Source: an uncultured Enorma sp. (GTDB taxonomy: Bacteria; Actinomycetota; Coriobacteriia; Coriobacteriales; Coriobacteriaceae). From it: DNA of 24,941 nucleotides. The notes under the pieces were generated by a model. It was not told the DNA's origin. It ran no database searches and saw nothing but the letters and a program-made list of their open reading frames with translations. Positions 1-7,902 of the stretch are shown piece after piece; positions within the stretch are counted from its first letter, which is position 1; the number at the start of each line of letters is the position of its first letter. The stretch lies in contig CAJLVH010000014.1 of NCBI GenBank assembly GCA_905210055.1, forward strand, positions 1-24,941. Direction: 5' to 3'. The position numbers and the translations under genes are program-made.

Positions 1-1
1 C

Positions 2-181
2 ATGATGGCGAAGGTCGCCTCCGCTTCGGCAGATGCGGGCGTGCCGTGCGAGGCGTCGCTCGAGCGCATGATGAGCTGCGGATTCGGCGCCTGCTCTACG
101 TGCGCGGTCGAGACCGTGAACGGCATGAAGGGTGCATGCATGTGCGGCCCTGTATTCGATGCGAAGGAGGTCGTGTGGTAA
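2..181 (+). CDS. pyrK: Dihydroorotate dehydrogenase B electron-transfer subunit PyrK, C-terminal fragment
   Basis: Only the last 59 codons are present; the gene begins before the window. PyrK carries FAD and a [2Fe-2S] cluster and passes electrons from the PyrD flavin to NAD+. The visible part is the C-terminal iron-sulfur domain: Cys residues in the pattern CGFGACSTC, then a CMCGPVF segment. This matches the family's four-cysteine cluster site and its conserved GPVF ending. The preceding SLERMMSCG is also typical (family form SLE..M.CG). The TAA stop shares its last A with the ATG of pyrD, so the two are translationally coupled, as expected for subunits of one heterotetramer. The only real doubt is the missing N-terminus. 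Confidence 0.93.
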   Translation: MMAKVASASADAGVPCEASLERMMSCGFGACSTCAVETVNGMKGACMCGPVFDAKEVVW

Positions 182-1104
182 TGGGCAGCGTCTCTATGGC
201 CGTCGATTTCGCCGGCATCCACCTCAAGAACCCCATCAATACCGCTGCCGGTACCTTTGGACAGGGCTGGCAGTTCCAGAACTTCATCGACGTGTCCGAG
301 CTTGGTGCCATCACTACGAAGGGCTGCGCCGCCGAGCCCTGGCCTGGCAACCCCAAGCCGCGTATGACCGAGGTCCCAGGCGGCATGATGAATTCGGTGG
401 GTCTCCAGAACCCCGGCGTGCGCGCCTTTGCCGAGGAGTCCGGGCCGTACCTCTCCGAGCTCACCGATAAAGGTACGGCGGTCATCTGCCAGGTTGCCGG
501 ACATTCCATCGAGGAGTATGTCGCCGCGCTCGAGCTCTTCGACGAGCTCTGTCCCTGGGCAGCTGCGTTCGAGCTCAATGTGAGCTGCCCGAACATCGCG
601 TGCGGCGGCGCTGCGATGGGCTCCACGCCCGAGGGTGCTGCCGAGGTCATGCGCGCCTGCCGCCCGGTGACCAAGAAACCGCTCCTCGTTAAGATGGCTC
701 CCGTTCGCCTGCCCGAGATCGCACGTGCCCTCGAGGCGGAGGGCGCCGACGGCCTTACCGTCATCAACTCCATCCCCGGTATGGCGATCGACGTGCATAC
801 CCGTCGTTCGAAGATCTCCCGTCCCACTGGCGGCCTTTCCGGACCCTTGCTGCATCCCATCGCGGTGCGTATGGTGTGGGAGGTCTGCCAGGCCGTCGAC
901 ATCCCCGTGTGCGGCGTTGGTGGCGTGATGACCGGTGAGGACGCCGCCGAGTTCATCCTCGCGGGCGCCTCGTCTGTCGCCGTAGGTATGGCGAGTTTCG
1001 TCGATCCCACTGCCAGCGTTCGCATCCTCCGCGAGCTTGAAGCATGGGCGGAGTCGCAGGGCGTGAAGAGCATCACCGAACTGATTGGAGCATTCCAATG
1101 CTAG
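181..1104 (+). CDS. pyrD: Dihydroorotate dehydrogenase, catalytic subunit, type 1B (PyrD)
   Basis: Oxidises dihydroorotate to orotate in de novo pyrimidine synthesis, using FMN. The 307-residue protein is of normal length. The ATG at 181 overlaps the pyrK stop (TAATG) and has AAGGAGG at 164-170, so it is preferred to the in-frame start at 46, which lies inside pyrK. Visible family features: NPINTAAGTFG near residue 18, the NSVGLQNPG substrate loop at about 71-79, and NVSCPN at about 133-138, whose Cys is the catalytic base of class 1 enzymes. Near the C-terminus are the phosphate-binding glycine runs (GVGGV; GASSVAVG). The adjacent PyrK places it in type 1B, which uses NAD+. The end overlaps pyrF by 7 nt. 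Confidence 0.96.
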   Translation: MGSVSMAVDFAGIHLKNPINTAAGTFGQGWQFQNFIDVSELGAITTKGCAAEPWPGNPKPRMTEVPGGMMNSVGLQNPGVRAFAEESGPYLSELTDKGTAVICQVAGHSIEEYVAALELFDELCPWAAAFELNVSCPNIACGGAAMGSTPEGAAEVMRACRPVTKKPLLVKMAPVRLPEIARALEAEGADGLTVINSIPGMAIDVHTRRSKISRPTGGLSGPLLHPIAVRMVWEVCQAVDIPVCGVGGVMTGEDAAEFILAGASSVAVGMASFVDPTASVRILRELEAWAESQGVKSITELIGAFQC

Positions 1105-1778
1105 AGCAGGAAGCGTGCGAGCGCATCATCGTCGCCCTGGACTGCGACCGTACGAGGGCTCTTGAACTCGCAGGAAAGCTCAGCGGGCATGCGACATGGC
1201 TCAAAGTGGGTATGACGCTCTTCTATGCTGAGGGACCGGACATCGTGCGCGAGTTCCGTAAGCTCGGATTCAAGATCTTCCTCGATCTCAAGTTCCACGA
1301 TATCCCACATCAGGTGTGTGGCGCGGCCCGGGGATCCGGTGCCATGCTTGCCGCATGCCGCGAAGGCGCCGAGGAGGCGGCGGAGCAGCTCGGCGCGCGG
1401 CCGAAGCTCGTCGCCATCACCGTGCTCACGAGCATGGACCAGGAGGCGCTTGCCCAGATCGGCATCGATGCGCCCGTTGCCGAAGAGGCGGCGCGCTTGG
1501 CCTCGCTCGCGAAGGTGAACGGCATCGACGGTATCGTGTGCTCGCCCCAGGAAGCACATGCCATGCGTCAACTTTTGGGAGAGGACGCGCTCATCGTGAC
1601 GCCGGGCGTACGTCCCGCGGGTGCGGCCCTCGGCGACCAGAGTCGCGTTGCCACGCCTGCTGCCGCTCTCGAGGCCGGTGCAAGCCATCTGGTGATTGGC
1701 AGGCCGATTACCAGCGCCGATGATCCGGTTGAGGCATACGAGGCGATCGTTTCCGAGCTCGTGCCGCTAGCGCTCTAA
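1098..1778 (+). CDS. pyrF: Orotidine-5'-phosphate decarboxylase, with an internal in-frame deletion
   Basis: The family converts OMP to UMP, the last step of de novo UMP synthesis. The ATG at 1098 lies within the end of pyrD. The 226-residue protein keeps Lys36 (LKVG), the catalytic DLKFHD motif (Asp63, Lys65, Asp68), the AITVLTSM strand, GIVCSPQE, the TPGVRP phosphate loop and IGRPIT. What is odd: after DIPHQVCGAAR (residue 78) the sequence jumps to GSGAMLAACREG. From memory, E. coli and B. subtilis PyrF have about 15 more residues here, ending in the strand and loop written VNVHASGG or VNVHAAGG. One barrel strand and an active-site His appear to be missing while the frame is kept. The family assignment is certain; activity is doubtful. 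The junction is near 1329-1338. Confidence 0.9.
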   Translation: MLEQEACERIIVALDCDRTRALELAGKLSGHATWLKVGMTLFYAEGPDIVREFRKLGFKIFLDLKFHDIPHQVCGAARGSGAMLAACREGAEEAAEQLGARPKLVAITVLTSMDQEALAQIGIDAPVAEEAARLASLAKVNGIDGIVCSPQEAHAMRQLLGEDALIVTPGVRPAGAALGDQSRVATPAAALEAGASHLVIGRPITSADDPVEAYEAIVSELVPLAL

Positions 1779-1954
1779 GCCAGGTCGTGCAAGCTCTTTC
1801 CTGCAGTTTCTTCGCGGTCGTTCTGTGAATATGCAGGTTGCGACCTTAAAGATTCCCTTGATGCTCTTGAACTTTGAGGCTCTATCCTTTAACGTATCAC
1901 GTTGGTTGCCTGCCAGAAGTGCTTTCGTAAGGCGTGTAACCACTAGTTTGTTTG

Positions 1955-1976
1955 TATAAACCTTGAATGTAGGAGG
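1955..1976 (+). promoter_or_regulatory. Possible -10 box and Shine-Dalgarno for mihF
   Basis: The 203-base gap 1779-1981 after pyrF has no convincing gene and no hairpin with a T-tract. Near its end is TATAAA at 1955-1960, a five-of-six match to a -10 box, followed by AGGAGG at 1971-1976, ideally placed for the ATG at 1982. No good -35 lies at the usual distance. A second, weaker pair further upstream is TTGATG 1858-1863 with TATCCT 1883-1888 (spacer 19). A short palindrome AACGT-ATC-ACGTT lies near 1890-1904. The Shine-Dalgarno is secure; the promoter is not. Confidence 0.4.
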
Positions 1977-1981
1977 TTCTA

Positions 1982-2290
1982 ATGGCGCTTCCCCAGCTCA
2001 CCGATGAGCAGCGCAAGGCCGCTCTCGAGAAGGCCGCCGCAGCCCGCCACGCCCGTGCCGAGCTTCGTGAGAAGATCAAGAAGGGTGAGGTCTCCCTCGA
2101 GTCCGTCCTCAACTCCGACGATCCCATCGCATCCCGCATGAAGGTCTCGACCCTCATTGAGTCGCTCCCTGGTTATGGCAAGGCCAAGGCTGCCAAGATC
2201 ATGGACGAGCTCGAGATCTCTGCCACCCGTCGCGTTCAGGGTCTCGGCGTTCGTCAGCGCGAGCAGCTCCTCGCTGCCCTCACCAAGTAA
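1982..2290 (+). CDS. mihF: Integration host factor, actinobacterial type (mIHF)
   Basis: A small basic nucleoid-associated protein of 102 residues that binds and bends DNA; it is unrelated in sequence to proteobacterial IHF. The N-terminus (LPQLTDEQRKAALEKAAAARHARAE) is a charged helix typical of the actinobacterial family. The middle (KVSTLIESLPGYGKAKAAKIM) is a helix-two-turn-helix with the LPG-G..KA signature seen in S13-like and mIHF DNA-binding folds. The end (RRVQGLGVRQREQLL) matches the conserved RR..GLG..Q motif. The start has AGGAGG at 1971-1976. The stop is followed at once by the GTG of gmk. In mycobacteria the same gene also precedes gmk and rpoZ, which supports the call and the actinobacterial origin. 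Confidence 0.95.
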   Translation: MALPQLTDEQRKAALEKAAAARHARAELREKIKKGEVSLESVLNSDDPIASRMKVSTLIESLPGYGKAKAAKIMDELEISATRRVQGLGVRQREQLLAALTK

Positions 2291-2860
2291 GTGAGCGATA
2301 CAGCGTCAAAGCTCTTTGTCGTTTCAGGACCGTCAGGTGCCGGAAAAGGCACGCTCGTCGCGCGTGTTCGCGAGGAGCTGCCGAATCTGGGCCTGACGGT
2401 TTCCGCTACCACGCGAGAGCCGCGTGAGGGCGAAGTGGACGGCACGAGCTATTACTTTCTCACGCCCGATGAGTTCCAGCGTCGCGTCGACGCGGATGAG
2501 TTTGTTGAATGGGCGCACGTTCACGGGCATTGCTACGGCACGCTCAAAAGCGAGGTCGAGCGCAACCTCTTGCAGGGGTCATCGCTTATCCTCGAGATCG
2601 ATGTCCAAGGTGCCTTGCAGGTGCGCGAACGCATGCCCGAAGCCGTGCTCATCTTCATCAAGCCGCCTTCGCTCGAGGTGCTCGCCGAGCGCCTGCGCAA
2701 TCGCGGCACGGAAACGGAAGATGCCATCGCGCTTCGTCTGTCGAATGCCCGGCGCGAGCTCGCGCTGCAGGATCGCTACGACGAGATCGTGGTCAACGAC
2801 GACCTCGACGAGGCGGTCGACCAGCTCATTGGCATTATCGAGAACTACGAAAGGAACTGA
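2291..2860 (+). CDS. gmk: Guanylate kinase
   Basis: Phosphorylates GMP to GDP with ATP; cytosolic, 189 residues, normal length. The P-loop GPSGAGKGT lies at residues 13-21. The GMP-binding region includes SATTREPREGEVDGTSYYF with the conserved TR.PR.GE and Y-Y residues. The EIDVQGA motif and the lid Arg residues (LRNRGTE, RL) follow. The start is GTG at 2291, directly after the mihF stop with no gap, so it probably depends on translation of mihF. Six bases separate it from rpoZ. Confidence 0.96.
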   Translation: MSDTASKLFVVSGPSGAGKGTLVARVREELPNLGLTVSATTREPREGEVDGTSYYFLTPDEFQRRVDADEFVEWAHVHGHCYGTLKSEVERNLLQGSSLILEIDVQGALQVRERMPEAVLIFIKPPSLEVLAERLRNRGTETEDAIALRLSNARRELALQDRYDEIVVNDDLDEAVDQLIGIIENYERN

Positions 2861-2866
2861 GGTCCT

Positions 2867-3169
2867 GTGTCTGTCATCAAGCCTCATATCGACGACCTGC
2901 TCGAGAAGACCGATAACAACCGGTTCCTCTTGGCTTCACTTGCGTCCAAGCGCGCCTGCGATATCAACGACATGCTCCGCGGTCAACACGAACGCGTGCT
3001 CAAGGTGCAGGATGTCGACGACATAACCATCGCTCTTTCCGGCAAGGATGCCATCTCCATGGCCATGGAGGAGATCGTCGACGGCGATATCTCCTTCGAC
3101 CACGAGAAATTCTCCTGTGCGCTCGGCCATCAGCCGACTGCCTACGAGTCCGCTGGGTCTGTGGACTAG
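2867..3169 (+). CDS. rpoZ: DNA-directed RNA polymerase omega subunit
   Basis: The omega subunit binds the beta' C-terminus and helps RNA polymerase assembly. The protein is 100 residues and starts at GTG 2867, with AAAGGA overlapping the end of gmk. The core has the family pattern: PHIDDLLEKTDNNRFLLASLASKRACDINDML corresponds to the omega signature of a Tyr/Phe-LL..A.KRA..I helix. It is followed by DDITIALSGKDAISMAMEEIVDG, matching the helix that packs on beta'. The tail after residue 80 is poorly conserved, as usual. It is part of the mihF-gmk-rpoZ cluster and lies 3 bases before thiI. Confidence 0.93.
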   Translation: MSVIKPHIDDLLEKTDNNRFLLASLASKRACDINDMLRGQHERVLKVQDVDDITIALSGKDAISMAMEEIVDGDISFDHEKFSCALGHQPTAYESAGSVD

Positions 3170-3172
3170 CGC

Positions 3173-4405
3173 ATGGCGAGTCGCGTTTGCCTGGTTCATT
3201 ATCATGAGGTCGGCCTCAAGGGTAAGAACCGTGCGCATTTCGAGCACATTCTCATCGATACCATCAAGGCGGCCTGTGCCGCCTTTTCCGTTGCGACATG
3301 CGCGCGCATCTCTGGGCATATTCTCGTGACGTTCTCCGAGCCTGGAGATGCGGAGCGCGCGTTTCCCATCATCCGACGCGTGCCCGGCGTGGCGCGCGTA
3401 TCGCTTGCGTTCCACACGAACCGCGACCCTAAGGAGTATTGTCGGGCGGCGATTCGCGCGCTTGGCGAGGTGGGGGAGTTCGAGAGCTTCAAGGTCGCTG
3501 CGAAGCGGTCGAACACCGATTACCCGCTTGGCTCGCTCGAACTGAACGCGCAGGTAGGCGAAGTGCTCTGCGAGGCATATCCCGAAAAGCGCGTCCAGAT
3601 GAAAGCGCCTGACGCCACAGTGCACGTGCTCGTGGTCCAGGGGAGCGTGTACGTGTACGCCAGGTCGGAGCGCGGTGTGGGCGGGCTTCCCGTCGGCAGC
3701 GCCGGCAAAGTGGTGACGTTGCTTTCCTCCGGTATCGATTCGCCCGTCGCCACCTGGCTCATCGCACGGCGCGGCGCCGTCTGTGTGCCGGTGCACTTCT
3801 CTGGTCGCCCTCAGACGGCCGATACAAGTGAATATCTCTGCCAGGACATCATCCGCGCCTTTGCTCCCGCCATTCAGATCGGCCGCATGTATGTCGTGCC
3901 GTTCGGTGAGGCCCAGCGGCAGATTGCGCTCGCTTCCCCCACAAGTCTGCGCGTGATCATGTACCGTCGGGTGATGTACGCCGTGGCGGAGCGTATCGCG
4001 CGCCTCGAGGGTGCGAAGGCGATCGTGACGGGTGAGTCACTCGGCCAGGTGGCCTCCCAGACGCTCGAGAACATCGCGGCGGTGAACGAGATGGTGACGC
4101 TGCCGGTCTTGCGGCCACTCATCGGCTCGGACAAGCAAGAGATCATCGAGCGCGCTCATGAGATCGGCACATACGACATCTCGTGCGAGACGGCTCCCGA
4201 CTGCTGCACGCTGTTCATGCCGCGCGCGCCCGAGACGCACGCACGCTTGGATGCGGTCCGAGAGGCATGGGACGCCTTCGATCACGATGCGATGATCGAG
4301 GAGCTCGTCCAAAACGTTGAGTACGTCGATTTCCCGAGTTCCTCGTATCGCCCGGGACGCCCTGTTCGCGAGCGCCACGATGAGCTCGCTCCGCGTGCTC
4401 GGTAG
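3173..4405 (+). CDS. thiI: tRNA 4-thiouridine synthase ThiI, without rhodanese domain
   Basis: Adenylates U8 of tRNA and inserts sulfur to form 4-thiouridine; in some bacteria it also serves thiazole synthesis. The 410 residues comprise an N-terminal ferredoxin-like domain (VCLVHYHEVGLKGKNR), a THUMP RNA-binding domain (about 58-165), and a PP-loop ATPase domain with SSGIDSPVA at 185-193, then GESLGQVASQTLENI and RPLIGSDKQEI. The conserved DCC motif appears in CETAPDCCTLF. The protein ends soon after, so the C-terminal rhodanese domain of the E. coli enzyme is absent, as in the shorter Bacillus-type ThiI. Sulfur must then come from a separate cysteine desulfurase, which is not in this window. 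No strong Shine-Dalgarno is seen; coupling to rpoZ is likely. Confidence 0.94.
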   Translation: MASRVCLVHYHEVGLKGKNRAHFEHILIDTIKAACAAFSVATCARISGHILVTFSEPGDAERAFPIIRRVPGVARVSLAFHTNRDPKEYCRAAIRALGEVGEFESFKVAAKRSNTDYPLGSLELNAQVGEVLCEAYPEKRVQMKAPDATVHVLVVQGSVYVYARSERGVGGLPVGSAGKVVTLLSSGIDSPVATWLIARRGAVCVPVHFSGRPQTADTSEYLCQDIIRAFAPAIQIGRMYVVPFGEAQRQIALASPTSLRVIMYRRVMYAVAERIARLEGAKAIVTGESLGQVASQTLENIAAVNEMVTLPVLRPLIGSDKQEIIERAHEIGTYDISCETAPDCCTLFMPRAPETHARLDAVREAWDAFDHDAMIEELVQNVEYVDFPSSSYRPGRPVRERHDELAPRAR

Positions 4406-4423
4406 CGCATCGACGGTTCCTTG

Positions 4424-4470
4424 AACGCCCGGCGCATCGACTTATGCCTATGATGCGCCGGGCGTTTTTT
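4424..4470 (+). terminator. Rho-independent terminator after thiI
   Basis: A perfect 15-bp stem: AACGCCCGGCGCATC at 4424-4438 pairs with GATGCGCCGGGCGTT at 4452-4466. The loop is 13 nt, and a six-T run at 4465-4470 follows. It lies 19 bases after the thiI stop and ends the mihF-gmk-rpoZ-thiI unit. The following 214 bases up to comEA show no convincing gene; transcription of comEA probably starts there, but no promoter stands out. Confidence 0.92.
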
Positions 4471-4684
4471 CATGCAGGTGATTGTGCGCGTTGAAGTCGT
4501 TTATCTTAAGCTGTCTACCAGCTCTCTTGTGCGATGTGCTGTTCTATTGGCGCGCTGGCTCGTCGTTGCGGGCCGTCCAGAGCAGATTATGACAAGCTTT
4601 CTGCAAGGTCACGGGCGAAAATCTGAGAATTTCCGCGTCCAGGACACCGGTTCAGAGGATGATGCAGCCAAGGGGTGATGCATC

Positions 4685-5401
4685 ATGGCTCAGCTTCAAC
4701 GTGAACACGGTGTCGCACACGTTGCAAGACAAATCCGCGGGGTCGCCAAGGCGGGAACGGGTGCGCGCATAGTACTCGCATGCACGTTGCTCGGTGTTGC
4801 GGCCGCGTTCTTGCTCGGCGTTATCGGTGCCGCTCAGGAACCCGTCCTCATCGAGCGCGCAGCGACGAGCGAGACGCAACGCATGGAAGCCGAAGGCGAT
4901 GACGCGGACGAGGAGCGCGCGGAGGCGGGTGCCGATACGGGTGCCGAAGGCGATGAGATTGAAACCGTCGTGGTAGATGTGGGTGGTGCCGTGATCGAAC
5001 CCGGTGTGGTCGAACTCGACGCTGGCTCACGCGTCGCCGATGCCATAGAGGCGGCCGGGGGCCTCGCAATCGATGCGGATTGCACCACATTGAACCAGGC
5101 GCAGCTTCTCCAGGATGGTCAGAAAGTCTACGTACCCAAGGAGGGCGAAATCGATGCGTCGGGGGCTTTGGTTGATTCGAGCATACAGGAAGCCGGACAG
5201 GCGGCAACGACGCTCGTGAATATCAACACTGCGACGCTCGAGGAGCTCGACGCCCTTCCCGGGGTAGGACCTGCGACGGCGCAGGCGATCATCGATGACC
5301 GCGAGGCGAACGGTCCTTTCGCATCGGAGGAAGATATTATGCGCGTATCGGGGATCGGGGAGAAGAAATATGAGAAGCTGAAGGGCTCGATTTGCATATG
5401 A
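4685..5401 (+). CDS. comEA: ComEA-family DNA-binding protein
   Basis: In competent bacteria ComEA is a membrane-anchored DNA receptor that hands DNA to the ComEC channel. The 238-residue protein has a short N-terminal cytoplasmic part and one membrane segment (about 28-48, rich in Leu, Ala and Val). An acidic low-complexity linker with many Glu, Asp and Ala follows (about 60-95). Next is an SLBB domain (VVDVGGAVIEPGVVEL...GGL...LNQAQLLQDGQKVYVP, about 95-150). The C-terminus holds two helix-hairpin-helix motifs (VNINTATLEELDALPGVGP and IMRVSGIGEKKYEKLK). The start ATG follows AAGGGG at about 4670-4675. The stop overlaps the comEC ATG (ATGA). Whether the strain is naturally competent cannot be judged here. 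Confidence 0.94.
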   Translation: MAQLQREHGVAHVARQIRGVAKAGTGARIVLACTLLGVAAAFLLGVIGAAQEPVLIERAATSETQRMEAEGDDADEERAEAGADTGAEGDEIETVVVDVGGAVIEPGVVELDAGSRVADAIEAAGGLAIDADCTTLNQAQLLQDGQKVYVPKEGEIDASGALVDSSIQEAGQAATTLVNINTATLEELDALPGVGPATAQAIIDDREANGPFASEEDIMRVSGIGEKKYEKLKGSICI

Positions 5402-7842
5402 GGGGAAGTTACGAGCTCGAAGCACCACCGCGGCCGTATATCCCACCAGCCATGGGGGCTGCGGCGAGCGCACTCGCGTGCGCGGCGGCGGTTATGGAAC
5501 GTGGATGGCAAGACTATGTGCGCACCTGGGTGAACGAAGCAGCTTCCTCTTTGGACAATGTACCCTCGATGGTCTTGTGTGCCGCTGCGTGCTCGTTTCT
5601 GGGAATCGTCTTGCTCATGGTGGCGGGGTTGCGGTGTCTTCGCCGCCGGCAGGATCGTGAGACTGCTAATCATGCAGGCACTCTGGACGGTTCTTTACCA
5701 TCTTTCATGGCGAGGCTATGCGCGCTGCCTGTTCTATCCGACGACTCAGGGCGTGCGCGACGGTTTCGCCTTCTCGGCTGGGTCGGCATTGGCTGCATCA
5801 TCGGGGCGCTTGCAGGTGCTGCCGGTTGCTTGAGCAGGAGCGCATCGGCTGCGAAGCTGCTGACGAAGCCCGCAAGCAGCTTCGAGTTTCGCATCGTCGG
5901 AGACGCGCAGGCATCTTCGTGGGCGTATCGGCATCAAGCCCATGCATACCTCGATGGTGCGCGCGCGGGGACGGTTGAACTCTCTTGTGATGAGGAGTTT
6001 CCCATAGGTATGAACATCTCATGCGTGGGCAGGGTTGAAGCGCTTGCGGCAGATTCCTGGGGTAGGTCATCATATGTGGGCGGCGAGGTCGCGAGCGTTC
6101 GCGTCGTATCCGTCGTTGAGCAGTCACAGGAGCAGACGCCCGTCGACGCGGCGCGCGACCGCGTGCTTGCGGCAATCGACCCAGCGCAAGGGGATGGCCG
6201 CGCGCTCCTTGCGGGGATCGTATGTGGGCGCACGACAGAACTCAACGCGTCTCTGGCGTCCGATACGTTCGCGCAAACGGGGACATCGCATCTCATCGCT
6301 GTTTCAGGGAGTCATCTTGCCCTTGTGGTGGCGCTCGTGGAGGCTTCCGTCAAGTCCATCGGCTTGAAGCGCTTGCTCAGGTTTGCGCTGCTTACAACGG
6401 TCATGGGTGTCTACGTGCTCTTCACGGGAGGCGACGCCTCGGCTGTTCGTTCCTTCATCATGGTGGCTTGTTCCATGCTCGCAGGGCTTGGCGATAGGAG
6501 GTCGCATGGACTATCCGCCCTTGCCGTGAGCGTGCTCGTACTCGTCGTGGCTGACGCGGGCATCGTCTTCGATCTTGGATTTCAGCTTTCCGCGGCGAGC
6601 GTTCTTTTCATTCAGGTGTTCGGTGGATATGTTACGTTCCGTCTGCGGCGGTTGCATATGCCACGAATGCTTGCGGAGGCTCTTGCGCTCACGTTCTGCG
6701 CGCAGTGGGCGACGCTTCCCATAACCGTTCCCGTGTTCGGCACCTGCTCGCTTATCGCTCCCGTGGCTAACGTCGTGCTAGGGCCGGTCATGTCGGCACT
6801 CCTTATTGCCGGTCTTGTGGCAGCCTTGGCTTGCTTGCTCGCACCGTGGCTCTCTGTAGCGTTCATCCCGGCGTTCGCTTTGGCACGTGTCTCCATCTTC
6901 TGTGCGTCTGCATTCGCTGCGGTGCCTCACGCGTCTATCTCGATGGTGTTGGGCATCGGTGGGGCCACCTTCCTCTACGGGCTTGCCGCTGCCGTATATA
7001 TCGGCTGGATGCGCATACGGGGCACGCATTTCGCGTGCGCTCTCGGTGCGTGCGCGCTCATCGCATTCGGTCAATATGTTCGTTGGCGCTATCTCGCACC
7101 TCCCGAGGTCATCATATTAGATGTTGGCCAGGCGGATTCGATCCTCATCAGGGACGGGTCGAGCGCTGTGCTCGTCGATGCGGGGGTCGACGATGAAGTC
7201 GCAACGGCGCTTGCGAGAAACAACGTGAGGCACCTCGACGCCGTTGTCATCACGCATTGGGACAGCGACCATTGCGGTGGTCTCGATGCGGTGTTCGATA
7301 CGGTAGGAGTAGAGCGAATCGTCGTCGCCGAAGGCGCTGCTGCGAACGCGCCGCAGAGTGTTACCTCGCTCGATTTGCCCCGGGTCGAAAGCGTTTTGGC
7401 GGGAGACAGCATCAATGTGGGCAGGTTTTGCTGTCGCGTGGTATGGCCGCGTTCAGATGTCGACGGTTTCGACAACGAGGATTCCATCGCGCTCGACGTT
7501 GCATATGAAGACGCGGGCGTTTCTATGGACGTTCTGCTCACAGGCGATACCGAAGTCGATGAGGAGCGTGCGTATGCGTATGCGGTGGGGGAGGTGGATG
7601 TACTCAAGCTCGGGCACCACGGGTCTGCCGAGTCCGTCGATGCCGAGGTGCTCGAAATGTTCGACCCCCTCCTCGCGGTGGCGAGCGCGGGGGAGGGTAA
7701 TCGCTACGGCCACCCAGCCGAAGCCTGTATCGAGCTGCTCGCAGAACATGGGACGCAGACCGTCTGCACGAAGGACGTTGGCGATGTGAGGGTTTCGCCA
7801 GTAGAAGGGGGCATCTCGGTCTCGTATGGCCGGACAGCATGA
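5398..7842 (+). CDS. comEC: ComEC/Rec2 DNA uptake channel protein
   Basis: The putative DNA translocation channel for competence, in the cytoplasmic membrane. The ATG at 5398 gives an ATGA overlap with comEA and is preferred to the TTG two codons upstream. The protein has about 814 residues. Two N-terminal membrane segments come first, then a soluble OB-like region (about 160-245: FEFRIVGDAQ...ISCVGRVEAL). The competence core follows (about 265-560), with several membrane segments and the signature SGSHLALV and LGFQLSAASV. The C-terminal metallo-beta-lactamase-like domain begins at EVIILDVGQADSILIRDG and carries THWDSDHCGGL, TGD, LKLGHHGS and NRYGHPAE. The metal-binding positions look intact, consistent with possible nuclease activity on the non-transported strand. 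Confidence 0.95.
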   Translation: MRGSYELEAPPRPYIPPAMGAAASALACAAAVMERGWQDYVRTWVNEAASSLDNVPSMVLCAAACSFLGIVLLMVAGLRCLRRRQDRETANHAGTLDGSLPSFMARLCALPVLSDDSGRARRFRLLGWVGIGCIIGALAGAAGCLSRSASAAKLLTKPASSFEFRIVGDAQASSWAYRHQAHAYLDGARAGTVELSCDEEFPIGMNISCVGRVEALAADSWGRSSYVGGEVASVRVVSVVEQSQEQTPVDAARDRVLAAIDPAQGDGRALLAGIVCGRTTELNASLASDTFAQTGTSHLIAVSGSHLALVVALVEASVKSIGLKRLLRFALLTTVMGVYVLFTGGDASAVRSFIMVACSMLAGLGDRRSHGLSALAVSVLVLVVADAGIVFDLGFQLSAASVLFIQVFGGYVTFRLRRLHMPRMLAEALALTFCAQWATLPITVPVFGTCSLIAPVANVVLGPVMSALLIAGLVAALACLLAPWLSVAFIPAFALARVSIFCASAFAAVPHASISMVLGIGGATFLYGLAAAVYIGWMRIRGTHFACALGACALIAFGQYVRWRYLAPPEVIILDVGQADSILIRDGSSAVLVDAGVDDEVATALARNNVRHLDAVVITHWDSDHCGGLDAVFDTVGVERIVVAEGAAANAPQSVTSLDLPRVESVLAGDSINVGRFCCRVVWPRSDVDGFDNEDSIALDVAYEDAGVSMDVLLTGDTEVDEERAYAYAVGEVDVLKLGHHGSAESVDAEVLEMFDPLLAVASAGEGNRYGHPAEACIELLAEHGTQTVCTKDVGDVRVSPVEGGISVSYGRTA

Positions 7843-7902
7843 TAGAGTGGTGGGGAAGCCGAGACCCAGGCCGAGTCCCCTCATTCGCTAAAGGAGCCTA
7901 CC

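Noticed and set aside
4472..4678. 68-codon + strand ORF between the thiI terminator and comEA
   Set aside because: It starts directly on the terminator T-tract with no ribosome-binding site, has no recognisable motif, and its composition resembles leader DNA. Treated as non-coding.
5392..5400. TTG codon at 5392 as the comEC start
   Set aside because: ATG at 5398 is two codons later in the same frame and gives the usual ATGA overlap with comEA.
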